Part shown: piece by piece, positions 33,736-42,534 of the stretch
How the letters are laid out: each line of letters starts with the position of its first letter
Numbering within the stretch: the first letter of the stretch is position 1
Position numbers and translations under genes: made by a program
From: Rodentibacter sp901420285
GTDB lineage: Bacteria > Pseudomonadota > Gammaproteobacteria > Enterobacterales > Pasteurellaceae
Direction of reading: 5' to 3'
Length of the DNA: 64,000 nt
NCBI RefSeq assembly: GCF_041734645.1
Contig: NZ_CP162010.1
Coordinates: 1,550,001 to 1,614,000 of the forward strand
The notes under the pieces: generated by a model
The model's database searches: none
What the model was told of the DNA's origin: nothing
The model's input: the letters and a program-made list of their open reading frames with translations, nothing else

Positions 33736-34377
33736 ATGTTAGATCAACAACTTCTTATTGGCACGGTTTTCTTGGCAGGGCTGGCGTCCTTTCTTTCGCC
33801 ATGCATCTTCCCGATTATCCCAATTTATTTCGGTATTCTGAGCAAAGGCGGAAGGAAAGTGTTGAACACTTTTCTGTTTATCCTTGGGCTTTCGCTCACC
33901 TTTGTTAGCCTTGGCTTTAGTTTCGGTTTTTTAGGTAAGATTTTGTTTAGCAATACCACCCGCGTGATTGCTGGGATTATCGTGATTATTCTCGGGATTC
34001 ACCAATTGGGCATCCTTAAAATAGGTTTACTTGAACGCACGAAGTTAGTGGAAATCAAAACATCAGGAAAATCCACCGCACTTGAAGCTTTTGTATTGGG
34101 CTTAACCTTCAGCCTTGGTTGGACACCCTGTATTGGTCCGATACTCGCCTCCGTACTTGCTCTTTCGGGTGATGAAGGCTCTGCGCTATATGGTGCTGCA
34201 ATGATGTTTGTTTATGTCCTAGGTCTAGCAACCCCCTTTGTTCTGTTCTCGTTTTTCTCCGACAGCTTGCTTAAACGAGTGAAAGGGTTAAACAAACATC
34301 TCGACAAATTCAAAGCGGCAGGCGGTATTTTAATTATCGTTATGGGGATTTTATTGATTACCAATAATTTTGCATAA
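33736..34377 (+). CDS. ccdA: CcdA-type thiol-disulfide transporter
   Basis: 213 residues with six membrane helices. The two conserved Cys are in LSPCIFPIIPIYFG (~24) and LGWTPCIGPILA (~132), which pass electrons from cytoplasmic thioredoxin to the periplasm. Belongs to the DsbD/CcdA transmembrane family. 12 bp after msrAB and 13 bp before the thioredoxin-like gene; together they form the electron chain thioredoxin - CcdA - TlpA-like - MsrAB. SD AAGGAGATTTTGCA. Confidence 0.93.
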   Translation: MLDQQLLIGTVFLAGLASFLSPCIFPIIPIYFGILSKGGRKVLNTFLFILGLSLTFVSLGFSFGFLGKILFSNTTRVIAGIIVIILGIHQLGILKIGLLERTKLVEIKTSGKSTALEAFVLGLTFSLGWTPCIGPILASVLALSGDEGSALYGAAMMFVYVLGLATPFVLFSFFSDSLLKRVKGLNKHLDKFKAAGGILIIVMGILLITNNFA

Positions 34378-34390
34378 AAAGGAAAATAAA

Positions 34391-34861
34391 ATGAAAAAAT
34401 TACTCTCAATTCTCTTAATGGCATTCAGCCTTAACGCTTTTGCCGATACCAATTTGGCGGATGTGCAACTCAAAGATTTAAATAACCAACCTGTTAGTTT
34501 GGCTCAATACAAAGGTAAGCCTGTTTATATCAAAATGTGGGCGTCGTGGTGTCCGATTTGTTTGGCGGGGTTGGCTGAAATTGATGATTTAAGCGCAGAA
34601 AAAGATCGCGCATTTGAAGTTATCACCATTGTTTCGCCTAGCCATAAAGGCGAAAAATCAACGGCAGATTTCATTGAGTGGTACAAAGGCTTGGAATATA
34701 AAAACATTAAGGTGCTGTTAGATGAAAACGGCGAAATAATTGACCGCACTCAGGTGCGAGGCTATCCGTTTAATCTCTTTTTAGACGGCGATTTAAACGT
34801 GAAAAAAACCGTGTCGGGGCATTTGAACTTGGAGCAAATTCGGGCGTTTGCAGAGAGATAA
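34391..34861 (+). CDS. periplasmic thioredoxin-like protein (TlpA/ResA type)
   Basis: 156 residues from the ATG at 34391 (SD AAAAGGAAAAT); a TTG at 34370 in frame would spoil the signal peptide. Signal ~1-18 (MKKLLSILLMAFSLNAFA), then a thioredoxin fold with the redox motif WASWCPICLAG (~46-56) and cis-Pro region RGYPFNLFLDG. Likely carries electrons from CcdA to MsrAB. Last gene of the three-gene unit. Confidence 0.92.
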   Translation: MKKLLSILLMAFSLNAFADTNLADVQLKDLNNQPVSLAQYKGKPVYIKMWASWCPICLAGLAEIDDLSAEKDRAFEVITIVSPSHKGEKSTADFIEWYKGLEYKNIKVLLDENGEIIDRTQVRGYPFNLFLDGDLNVKKTVSGHLNLEQIRAFAER

Positions 34862-34997
34862 CCGTAAGGATGTGAAATACGGTAATGAGCACGTTGCTTC
34901 GTGTTTATAAAAATATTATTTTGTGACCAACCTAACAAAATCGGCAAAATAAACGCTAGTCAAATAGAGGGATTTGGGCTAGTATAACCGCATAAAA

Positions 34998-35190
34998 ATT
35001 TCCTGGAGTGTTCGTCAGTGGGTTATGTCCCTGAGCCGATACTTAAAATCTAATAAATCGGTTTCCTGCCGTTGGTGTGTAAGCTTTACCTTTGCATCGC
35101 AAAGGATTAAGAAACCTGAAAACGGCCTTATCGATTTTCTTGAACCGTCGGGTTCAAGGACTACCACCCGCAACGGCACTCTGGGTCCTT
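34998..35190 (+). ncRNA. ssrS: 6S RNA
   Basis: About 190 nt. The 5' half has TGTCCCTGAGCCGATA and the 3' half TTGAACC...GGGTTCAAGG followed by CAACGGCACTCTGGG; both match the conserved parts of E. coli 6S RNA at the same spacing, and the ends pair (CTGGAGTG with CACTCTGG). A -10-like TATAAC lies at 34983-34988. 6S RNA binds sigma70 RNA polymerase in stationary phase. fau starts 16 bp downstream, the conserved ssrS-fau arrangement. Exact ends are estimates. Confidence 0.92.
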
Positions 35191-35206
35191 TCTTCTTTCA
35201 TTCTTT

Positions 35207-35773
35207 ATGAATATCCAACAGCAACGTCAGCAAATTCGCTCTCAAATCCGAAAGACTCGAGCAAATTTAACTGTGTTCCAGCAGCAACTGGCGGAACAGT
35301 CTATTACCCAACAAGCATTAGCTTTAATCGAACAACGCCAAGCGCAAAATATCGCACTGTATTTTTCTTTTGATGGTGAAATTTCAACGTCATCCTTGAT
35401 AAATGCACTTTGGGCGCAACATAAAAACCTGTATTTGCCGGTGTTGCATCCTTTTGCCAAAGGGCATTTGCTATTCTTGCGTTATTTGCCTGATACCCCT
35501 ATGGTGAAAAATCAATTTGGCATTTTGGAACCTAAACTCAATGTGCAAAATGTGTTGTCGTTGAATGAACTGGATATTTTATTTACGCCGTTGGTGGCTT
35601 TTGATAAACAAGGCAATCGCCTTGGTATGGGTGGTGGATTTTACGACCGCACTTTGCAGAATTGGCAACAAAAGTCCTTTATTCCAGTCGGCTTAGCCCA
35701 CCAGTGCCAGCAGCTGGAGCAGCTTCCTATCGAACATTGGGATGTGCCGCTTTTTGATATTTTGGTGGGGTAA
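35207..35773 (+). CDS. fau: 5-formyltetrahydrofolate cyclo-ligase
   Basis: 188 residues (YgfA/Fau). Converts 5-formyl-THF to 5,10-methenyl-THF with ATP. N-terminal RQQIRSQIRKTRANL, middle FGILEP, and the signature ITPLVAFDKQGNRLGMGGGFYDRTL-like block (LGMGGGFYDR at ~144-153), then WDVPLFDILVG at the end. Co-transcribed with 6S RNA from upstream in relatives. No good SD before the ATG. Confidence 0.94.
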   Translation: MNIQQQRQQIRSQIRKTRANLTVFQQQLAEQSITQQALALIEQRQAQNIALYFSFDGEISTSSLINALWAQHKNLYLPVLHPFAKGHLLFLRYLPDTPMVKNQFGILEPKLNVQNVLSLNELDILFTPLVAFDKQGNRLGMGGGFYDRTLQNWQQKSFIPVGLAHQCQQLEQLPIEHWDVPLFDILVG

Positions 35774-35828
35774 AACCTATCGTCTATAAAAAAATTGATA
35801 GATAAAATCAAAATATTTTAAATCCTCC

Positions 35829-35862
35829 CTTGAAATTCTTTCCATCGGTCTTACCTACTGTC
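35829..35862 (+). promoter_or_regulatory. possible sigma-32 promoter of clpB
   Basis: CTTGAAA (35829-35835) is a perfect sigma-32 -35 box; the downstream -10 (CCATCGGTC region) is a poor match to CCCCATNT. Heat-shock control of clpB is the rule in relatives. Confidence 0.45.
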
Positions 35863-35913
35863 CGTAAGCGGCGAAAGCCAAAAACTATTTTAATTTACAG
35901 CGAGTAAACAGAC

Positions 35914-38484
35914 ATGAACATTGAAAAATTTACCACAAAATTTCAACAAGCCTTGGCGGAAGCGCAGTCTTTGGCGATCGGCAAGGATAATCAATACATT
36001 GAACCGGTACATTTATTGAGCGCATTATTAAATCAACAAGACGGTTCAATTGCGCCAATTTTAACGGCAAGCGGTGTGAATGTTGCCTTATTGCGTAATG
36101 AATTAAACAACGAACTCAATAAGCTGCCACAAGTTTCCGGCAACGGTGGCGATGTACAAATTTCGCGCCAATTACTTAATTTATTAAATCTATGCGACAA
36201 ACTCGCACAGCAAAACAAAGATAAATTTATTTCAAGCGAATTGTTCTTGCTTGCCCTTTTAGAGGAACGTAGCGCATTAAGTAATATCTTAGTTCAATGC
36301 GGTGCTGATAAGGCACGAGTTTCGCAAGCCATTCAACAAATTCGTGGAGGACAAAACGTGAACGATCAAAATGCAGAAGAAAGCCGTCAAGCCTTAGAAA
36401 AATATACCATTGACTTAACTGCCCGTGCAGAAAGCGGCAAATTGGATCCGGTGATTGGACGTGATGAAGAAATTCGTCGCACAATTCAAGTGCTACAACG
36501 CCGTACCAAAAACAACCCGGTACTCATCGGTGAACCGGGCGTGGGTAAAACCGCCATCGTGGAAGGTTTGGCGCAACGTATTGTCAATGGCGAAGTGCCG
36601 GAAGGATTGAAAAATAAACGCGTACTTTCGTTAGATATGGGGGCATTGATCGCGGGCGCAAAATATCGCGGTGAGTTTGAAGAACGCTTGAAAGCGGTGC
36701 TCAACGAACTTGCCAAAGAAGAAGGTCGCGTGATTTTATTTATCGACGAAATTCATACCATGGTGGGCGCAGGTAAGACTGACGGCGCAATGGATGCGGG
36801 TAACTTATTAAAACCAAGTTTGGCACGCGGTGAATTGCATTGCGTCGGCGCAACTACGCTTGATGAGTATCGCCAATATATCGAAAAAGATGCGGCACTG
36901 GAACGTCGTTTCCAAAAGGTGTTTGTGGATGAACCAAGCGTGGAAGATACCATCGCGATTTTACGTGGCTTGAAAGAACGTTATGAAATCCACCACCATG
37001 TAGATATTACCGACCCGGCAATCGTCGCAGCGGCAACACTTTCGCACCGTTATATTTCCGATCGTCAGTTACCGGATAAAGCGATTGACTTAATCGATGA
37101 AGCGGCTTCCAGTATTCGTATGGAAATTGACTCTAAACCGGAACCGTTGGATCGATTAGAGCGCCGTATTATCCAATTAAAATTGGAACAACAAGCGCTT
37201 AAAAAAGAAGAAGACGAAGCCAGCCGTAAACGTTTAGAAATGTTAGAAAAAGAATTGGCCGAAAAAGAACGCGAATACGCCGAATTAGAAGACGTATGGA
37301 AATCTGAAAAAGCTACCCTTTCCGGTTCACAACACATTAAACAAGAATTAGACGCAGCAAAAACCGAAATGGAACAAGCCCGCCGAGCCGGTGATTTAAG
37401 CAAAATGTCCGAGCTTCAATACGGCCGAATTCCGGAGCTTGAAAAACAACTTGCTCAAGCCGAAACCTCTGAAGGCAAAGAAATGAGCTTACTGCGCTAT
37501 CGCGTGACAGACGAAGAAATTGCTGAAGTGCTTTCTAAAGCTACCGGTATTCCGGTTTCCAAAATGATGGAAGGCGAGAAAGAAAAACTCTTGCGTATGG
37601 AAGAAGAATTGCACAAACGCGTGATCGGTCAAAATGAAGCCGTGGATGCGGTGGCGAATGCGATTCGCCGTAGCCGTGCAGGGCTTTCTGATCCAAATCG
37701 CCCGATTGGTTCCTTCTTATTCTTAGGGCCAACCGGTGTGGGTAAAACCGAATTGTGCAAAACCTTGGCAAAATTCCTTTTTGACAGCGAAGATGCTATG
37801 GTGCGTATCGATATGTCCGAATTTATGGAAAAACACAGCGTGTCTCGCTTAGTCGGGGCACCTCCGGGCTATGTGGGTTATGAAGAAGGCGGTTATTTAA
37901 CGGAAGCCGTACGCCGTCGCCCTTATTCCGTGATTTTGCTTGATGAAGTGGAAAAAGCGCACGCCGATGTGTTCAATATCTTACTTCAAGTGTTAGACGA
38001 CGGACGTTTAACCGACGGACAAGGCAGAACCGTGGATTTCCGTAATACCGTGGTGATTATGACCTCCAACTTGGGTTCTCACTTAATCCAAGAACATCAA
38101 GGCGGAAGCTATGATGAAATGAAAGATATGGTGATGTCGGTAGTGAGCCAACATTTCCGTCCGGAATTTATCAACCGTATTGATGAAACCGTCGTATTCC
38201 ATCCGCTTGGCAAAGAAAACATTCGCGCCATCGCAAGCATTCAATTAGAACGCTTGGCACGCCGAATGGAAACCCGTGGTTACGAAATCGTATTCACTGA
38301 AGCCTTAATCGATTTCATCGGTGAAGTGGGTTACGACCCGGTTTACGGTGCTCGCCCATTAAAACGCGCAATCCAACAAGAAATCGAAAACCCATTAGCA
38401 CAACAAATCCTTTCCGGCAGCTTGCTTCCAAGCAGCGTTGTGACCGTGGATTATGTTGATGGCAAAGTGGTGGCAAGACAATAA
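35914..38484 (+). CDS. clpB: ATP-dependent disaggregase ClpB
   Basis: 856 residues, standard length. N-domain (~1-145), NBD1 with Walker A GEPGVGKTA and FIDEIHTMVGAG, the coiled-coil middle domain (~400-525, DRLERRIIQLKLEQQALKKE), NBD2 with GPTGVGKTE, then VILLDEVEKAHADVFNILLQ and the C-terminal small domain. Works with DnaK to rescue aggregated proteins after heat shock. A possible sigma-32 box lies upstream; a terminator follows. One copy of the dispersed word lies at 36296-36306 within the N-domain. Confidence 0.98.
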   Translation: MNIEKFTTKFQQALAEAQSLAIGKDNQYIEPVHLLSALLNQQDGSIAPILTASGVNVALLRNELNNELNKLPQVSGNGGDVQISRQLLNLLNLCDKLAQQNKDKFISSELFLLALLEERSALSNILVQCGADKARVSQAIQQIRGGQNVNDQNAEESRQALEKYTIDLTARAESGKLDPVIGRDEEIRRTIQVLQRRTKNNPVLIGEPGVGKTAIVEGLAQRIVNGEVPEGLKNKRVLSLDMGALIAGAKYRGEFEERLKAVLNELAKEEGRVILFIDEIHTMVGAGKTDGAMDAGNLLKPSLARGELHCVGATTLDEYRQYIEKDAALERRFQKVFVDEPSVEDTIAILRGLKERYEIHHHVDITDPAIVAAATLSHRYISDRQLPDKAIDLIDEAASSIRMEIDSKPEPLDRLERRIIQLKLEQQALKKEEDEASRKRLEMLEKELAEKEREYAELEDVWKSEKATLSGSQHIKQELDAAKTEMEQARRAGDLSKMSELQYGRIPELEKQLAQAETSEGKEMSLLRYRVTDEEIAEVLSKATGIPVSKMMEGEKEKLLRMEEELHKRVIGQNEAVDAVANAIRRSRAGLSDPNRPIGSFLFLGPTGVGKTELCKTLAKFLFDSEDAMVRIDMSEFMEKHSVSRLVGAPPGYVGYEEGGYLTEAVRRRPYSVILLDEVEKAHADVFNILLQVLDDGRLTDGQGRTVDFRNTVVIMTSNLGSHLIQEHQGGSYDEMKDMVMSVVSQHFRPEFINRIDETVVFHPLGKENIRAIASIQLERLARRMETRGYEIVFTEALIDFIGEVGYDPVYGARPLKRAIQQEIENPLAQQILSGSLLPSSVVTVDYVDGKVVARQ

Positions 38485-38502
38485 GAATGCCTGAATGAAA
38501 AA

Positions 38503-38527
38503 AGAGCGGTGAGTTTCACCGCTCTTC
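38503..38527 (+). terminator. rho-independent terminator of clpB
   Basis: A 10-bp stem, AGAGCGGTGA (38503-38512) with TCACCGCTCT (38516-38525), then TCTT. Confidence 0.8.
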
Positions 38528-38593
38528 TTGTCTGTTCGGTATTATGTAACAAATACTCAAACTGTTTGAATTAAACATGAGCTGACATTAAAC

Positions 38594-38633
38594 AATAGCA
38601 CCGCATTGGAAAGCGCTCCAATGCGGTGCTATT
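38594..38633. terminator. perfect inverted pair of the dispersed repeat between clpB and btuB-like gene
   Basis: A 17-bp perfect stem, AATAGCACCGCATTGGA (38594-38610) with TCCAATGCGGTGCTATT (38617-38633), loop AAGCGC. Lies between convergent genes and is nearly the same as the hairpin at 15870-15913. Confidence 0.8.
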
Positions 38634-38684
38634 TTGCAAAAGTAATTTTAGCTTTATGCAATCGCTACATCATTTCGGTTTTGT

Positions 38685-40619
38685 TTAGAAGGAGCCTCTT
38701 AATCCAACATAAACATTGCGCCCGTCCTGACCGTAGCCGACAATATTTTCGTATTTTTTATCGAATAGGTTATTTAAGTGGGCATATACATTAAGGTTTG
38801 GAATAAGCTGGTAATTTATCCCCAAATTCACAAGTGTATATGAAGGCATTTTAAAATCGCCCGAATCTAAACGTTTACCGACATAAGACACATTCACATC
38901 CGAACCCAATTTTTCAGTAATTTGGTACGCTAAACCAAGGTTGCCCGTGTGTTTCGGACGACGAACGTAGTTTAAACCATATTGATCATTTTCCGATTTA
39001 ATATAGGTGTAAGTGTAGTTCGCATAGCTTGAAAGAGTATCCGTTAATTTGCCGTTATAGGCGATTTCTACACCTTTGATTTTGGTTTTACCGTCACGAT
39101 TGACCGTGCGATAAACCGTATAACCGCTGACAGGTACGGCGGAAAGGAAATTATCCACATTACGGGCGAAAAGTGTGGTATCTAGACTATGACGTTTGTC
39201 ATTGCTTTCGATTAATAAACCTAATTCCCCGCCTAAACTTTTCTCTGCTTTTAAATTTGGGTTGGCAACCCAACTCGTCGCGCCTCCCCAACCATAAACA
39301 TCAATAAATGTCGGATTGTGAATCGCTTTACCTACACTTGCGTGTGCTTTAAAGTTTGGTGATAAACGATAAGCACCTGCAAGACGTGCGGTGAACGCAT
39401 TCTCAAATAAGCTGTTATCGGTATAACGACCGCTTATGGAAAGGCTGTGATCTGCCTCGGTGAATAAACGATATTCTGCCGCAAAACTTTTTTCGGTAAG
39501 TTTTTTCTCATCATAGTTATAAACAGACGCTAAGTATTTCGTATTTTGATAATCTGCCATCAAACTAACCGCTTGTTTGACCTCTCCTTCACGGTCAAAA
39601 TTAATATCTAATTGGTAGTTAGTATTAAGTTTTTTGCTGTCATATTTTGTTTTTCCGACAGAAGAAGTCCAAGAGCTATATTGTGCGGTATCGCTGTCGG
39701 TTTTAATGTGGCTTACCGATGCTTTATGAACAAATAAATCATCCAAATTACCCACGTAACCACTTAATTTATAACGGGTTTCACGAACGCGAGTATTATC
39801 ATCAAACTTCAATTCATCTACGGCACTATTATCAAAATGCAAGGTTTGCGATGAGTGCGATACAAGGAAATTAAAACCTTTTTTACTGTCATCAAAGCCT
39901 AAACGGATAGAAGCGTTATCACGATGAAAACCATCTTTTTCACTTGCAGGGATATTTGTTGATGTTGCTCCCGAAAGACTTGTATAGTTGAAGACGTTTT
40001 TGCTACGAGCAGAAATACTGCTTGTACGATGACTATCGCCGTGAAGCGCATAATAGAAGCCATTTTGCTGACCTGAAACAGTCACAGAGCCATCACGAGT
40101 ACGGTGCGATCCCGTACCAAAATCAAAATCGACATTGAAAGGTTTGTCTTTGTATAAACCGCTTTTGGTCGTGATATAAACCACACCGCCCATTGCATCA
40201 CTTCCCCAAAGAGCTGATTGCTCGCCACGTAGCACTTCGATTTGTTCAATATTGCTTAATGATAAGCCGCCAAAGTCAAAGTTAGTATCGGCAGGATTCA
40301 CGCGAATGCCATCAATGATTACTGCGGTGTGTTTAGAATTCGCTCCGCGTAAGAAAAGGCTGGTTGCCGCACCACGTCCTCCGCTAATCCCCATCGCCAC
40401 ACCCGGCACCGTTTTCAACACATCGCTCACATAAGTGGCATTACGCTGTGCAAAATCTTTTTCGGTGAGCACGGTAACGGAAGATGCAGTTTGATCTTGG
40501 TTTACCGGCGCAGCATAAGCGGAATAAACATTAACGCTCGGAAGCTTAGTGGTTTCGGCTTGAACAAAACCGGAAACAGTGGCTAAAAATGCAGTCGAAA
40601 TTAAACTTTTTTTCATCAT
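38685..40619 (-). CDS. TonB-dependent outer-membrane receptor, BtuB-like
   Basis: 644 residues from the ATG pair at 40619/40616 (AAAGGAACC just upstream; the longer frame to 40655 precedes the SD). Signal ~1-22 ending GFVQA, TonB-box candidate LPSVNVYSAY, plug domain ~35-150 with VLKTVPGVAMGISGGRGAA and VEVLRGEQSALWGSDAMGGVV-like IEVLRGEQSALWGSDAMGG, then a 22-strand barrel ending in YVGLRGSF with the terminal Phe. BtuB (vitamin B12) is the closest type by plug sequence and size; the leader contains a cobalamin-riboswitch-like stretch. Other ligands cannot be excluded. Confidence 0.85.
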   Translation of the reverse strand: MMKKSLISTAFLATVSGFVQAETTKLPSVNVYSAYAAPVNQDQTASSVTVLTEKDFAQRNATYVSDVLKTVPGVAMGISGGRGAATSLFLRGANSKHTAVIIDGIRVNPADTNFDFGGLSLSNIEQIEVLRGEQSALWGSDAMGGVVYITTKSGLYKDKPFNVDFDFGTGSHRTRDGSVTVSGQQNGFYYALHGDSHRTSSISARSKNVFNYTSLSGATSTNIPASEKDGFHRDNASIRLGFDDSKKGFNFLVSHSSQTLHFDNSAVDELKFDDNTRVRETRYKLSGYVGNLDDLFVHKASVSHIKTDSDTAQYSSWTSSVGKTKYDSKKLNTNYQLDINFDREGEVKQAVSLMADYQNTKYLASVYNYDEKKLTEKSFAAEYRLFTEADHSLSISGRYTDNSLFENAFTARLAGAYRLSPNFKAHASVGKAIHNPTFIDVYGWGGATSWVANPNLKAEKSLGGELGLLIESNDKRHSLDTTLFARNVDNFLSAVPVSGYTVYRTVNRDGKTKIKGVEIAYNGKLTDTLSSYANYTYTYIKSENDQYGLNYVRRPKHTGNLGLAYQITEKLGSDVNVSYVGKRLDSGDFKMPSYTLVNLGINYQLIPNLNVYAHLNNLFDKKYENIVGYGQDGRNVYVGLRGSF

Positions 40620-40645
40620 TTTGGTTCCTTTGATATAACAAAAAT

Positions 40646-40690
40646 CGGCAGGCATTCTGACATAACAGCAACGGGTTGCCTAACTGAAAA
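40646..40690 (-). promoter_or_regulatory. possible remnant of a cobalamin riboswitch upstream of the btuB-like gene
   Basis: Minus strand reads AACCCGTTGCTGTTAT then GTCAGAATGCCTGCCG, the latter close to the 3' core of B12 riboswitches (GYCAGRANRCCTGCCG). The 5' core with the GGTG/GGGAA elements was not found, so this is either strongly diverged or only part of the element. It lies 27-70 nt before the start codon. Confidence 0.4.
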
Positions 40691-40836
40691 CTTTCATAGT
40701 CAACGACAATTTTATTCATATTCCATCAAAAATATCGCCGTGTTTAACTACGCTTACGCCCTACTTTCGCCTTTATCCGCCCACTCGTTTCCAGTATAAT
40801 GCGTTCATTTTTCATCACATTCGTAGATTCAAAATT

Positions 40837-41745
40837 ATGAGCAATCAATTCAACGTAAAAACATTCCAAGGCATGATTCTCGCCCTACAAGATTACTGGG
40901 CAAAACAAGGTTGCACCGTCGTGCAACCCTTTGATATGGAAGTGGGCGCAGGCACCTCACACCCGATGACCGCTTTGCGCGCGTTAGGGCCGGAGCCGAT
41001 GGCCTTTGCTTATGTGCAACCGTCCCGTCGCCCGACTGACGGTCGTTACGGCGAAAACCCGAATCGTTTGCAACATTATTACCAATTTCAAGTGGTGATT
41101 AAACCGTCGCCGGACAACATTCAGGAACTGTATTTGGATTCTTTAAAAATGCTCGGTTTCGACCCGACGAAAAATGATATTCGTTTCGTGGAAGACAACT
41201 GGGAAAACCCGACGCTGGGCGCTTGGGGCTTGGGCTGGGAAGTGTGGCTAAATGGCATGGAAGTAACCCAATTCACCTATTTCCAACAGGTGGGCGGTTT
41301 GGAATGTAAACCGGTGACCGGTGAAATCACATACGGTTTGGAACGCTTGGCGATGTATATTCAAGGCGTAGATTCTGTGTATGACTTAGTTTGGTCTGAT
41401 GGCCCGCTCGGTAAAACCACTTACGGCGACGTATTCCATCAAAACGAAGTGGAACAATCCACCTACAACTTCGAATACGCCGACACCGATTTCTTGTTCT
41501 ACTGCTTCGATCAATACGAAAAAGAAGCGCAATCCTTATTGGCATTGGAAAAACCGCTGCCGTTGCCGGCTTACGAGCGTATTTTAAAAGCAGCACACAG
41601 CTTCAACTTGTTAGACGCGCGCAAAGCCATTTCCGTCACCGAACGCCAACGTTACATTTTACGCATTCGCGCCCTCACCAAGGGCGTGGCGGAAGCTTAT
41701 TACGCCAGCCGTGAAGCTTTAGGTTTCCCGGGTTGTAAGAAATAA
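40837..41745 (+). CDS. glyQ: glycyl-tRNA synthetase alpha subunit
   Basis: 302 residues, full length for the bacterial alpha chain that binds glycine and ATP. FQGMILALQDYWAKQGCTVV, GAGTSHPMTALRALGPEP and YVQPSRRPTDGRYGENPNR are near invariant; the C-terminus ends in GFPGCKK. Works as an alpha2beta2 enzyme with GlyS, encoded 3.5 kb downstream at 45283; five genes and a repeat element separate the two. Confidence 0.98.
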   Translation: MSNQFNVKTFQGMILALQDYWAKQGCTVVQPFDMEVGAGTSHPMTALRALGPEPMAFAYVQPSRRPTDGRYGENPNRLQHYYQFQVVIKPSPDNIQELYLDSLKMLGFDPTKNDIRFVEDNWENPTLGAWGLGWEVWLNGMEVTQFTYFQQVGGLECKPVTGEITYGLERLAMYIQGVDSVYDLVWSDGPLGKTTYGDVFHQNEVEQSTYNFEYADTDFLFYCFDQYEKEAQSLLALEKPLPLPAYERILKAAHSFNLLDARKAISVTERQRYILRIRALTKGVAEAYYASREALGFPGCKK

Positions 41746-41767
41746 CGCGGTAGAAATGAACCTCTGA

Positions 41768-41826
41768 AATAGCACCGCATTGAAAAGTGAAATTCCGCGG
41801 AAGTTGAAAATAGCACCGCATTGAAA
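41768..41826. repeat. two direct copies of the AGCACCGCATTGAA repeat
   Basis: GAAATAGCACCGCATTGAAAA at 41765-41785 and again at about 41806-41827, same orientation, in the glyQ downstream gap. They do not form a hairpin, unlike the inverted pairs elsewhere. Confidence 0.75.
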
Positions 41827-41880
41827 AATAGCTACACGGCAAAGTAAACACAATTCTCAGTGACATTAAAGGAGAGCAAT

Positions 41881-42534
41881 ATGACCGATTATCAATATCC
41901 AAAAGACATCTACACCGAAGCCGAACCTGATGTAAACACCCTTGCTAATCTCGGCCCGTTAGCCGGGTTGGCGGGCATTTGGGAAGGTAAACGTGGTTTG
42001 GATATCAATCCAAAAGAAGAAGGCCCGGTGAAAGATCCTTATATCGAACGCGTAGAATTACAACCTATCGATGCCCAAACCAACGGCCCGCAATTATTCT
42101 ACGGTTTGCGTTATCACACTCATATCGTGCAACCTGACGAGGTGGAAACTTTCCACGATCAAGTGGGCTACTGGCTTTGGGAGCCGGCCACCGGCAATAT
42201 TTTATTCACCGTCAGCATTCCGCGCGGGCAAACTTTAATGGCCGTGGGCAAAGCAGCGCCCGATGCGAAAACATTTACCGTGAAAGCAGTGCGCGGCTCA
42301 TTAACCAACGGCATTGTGTCAAATCCGTTCTTGGAACAATCGTTCACCACAGAAAGCTATGAAATCACAGTGAATATTAACGATGACGGCACTTGGTCTT
42401 ACGATCAAACTACACTCATGACAATTCCGGGTTACGACAAACCGTTTGAGCATCGCGATCGTAATCGCTTGACCAAAATTGCGGAAGCAACACCAAATCC
42501 GACCGCTCTTGCCGCACAAAAAGAGGGTGAATAA
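41881..42534 (+). CDS. FABP-like heme-binding beta-barrel (nitrobindin-type) protein
   Basis: 217 residues from the ATG at 41881 (AAAGGAGAGCAAT in front; an in-frame upstream start at 41860 precedes the SD). LAGLAGIWEGKRGLDINPKEEG, then LFYGLRYHTHIVQPDE, FHDQVGYWLWEPATGNI and SIPRGQTLMAVG fit the DUF1794/THAP4-like barrel that in nitrobindins binds heme via a His near the C-terminus (candidate in FEHRDRNRLTK). Ligand not proven. Stop and the next start overlap by one base (TAATG), so the glutaredoxin-like gene is coupled. Confidence 0.82.
   Translation: MTDYQYPKDIYTEAEPDVNTLANLGPLAGLAGIWEGKRGLDINPKEEGPVKDPYIERVELQPIDAQTNGPQLFYGLRYHTHIVQPDEVETFHDQVGYWLWEPATGNILFTVSIPRGQTLMAVGKAAPDAKTFTVKAVRGSLTNGIVSNPFLEQSFTTESYEITVNINDDGTWSYDQTTLMTIPGYDKPFEHRDRNRLTKIAEATPNPTALAAQKEGE

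Noticed and set aside
35025..35373. Open frames across 6S RNA and the start of fau
   Set aside because: They lie in the ssrS RNA gene and in another frame of fau; no signal of translation.
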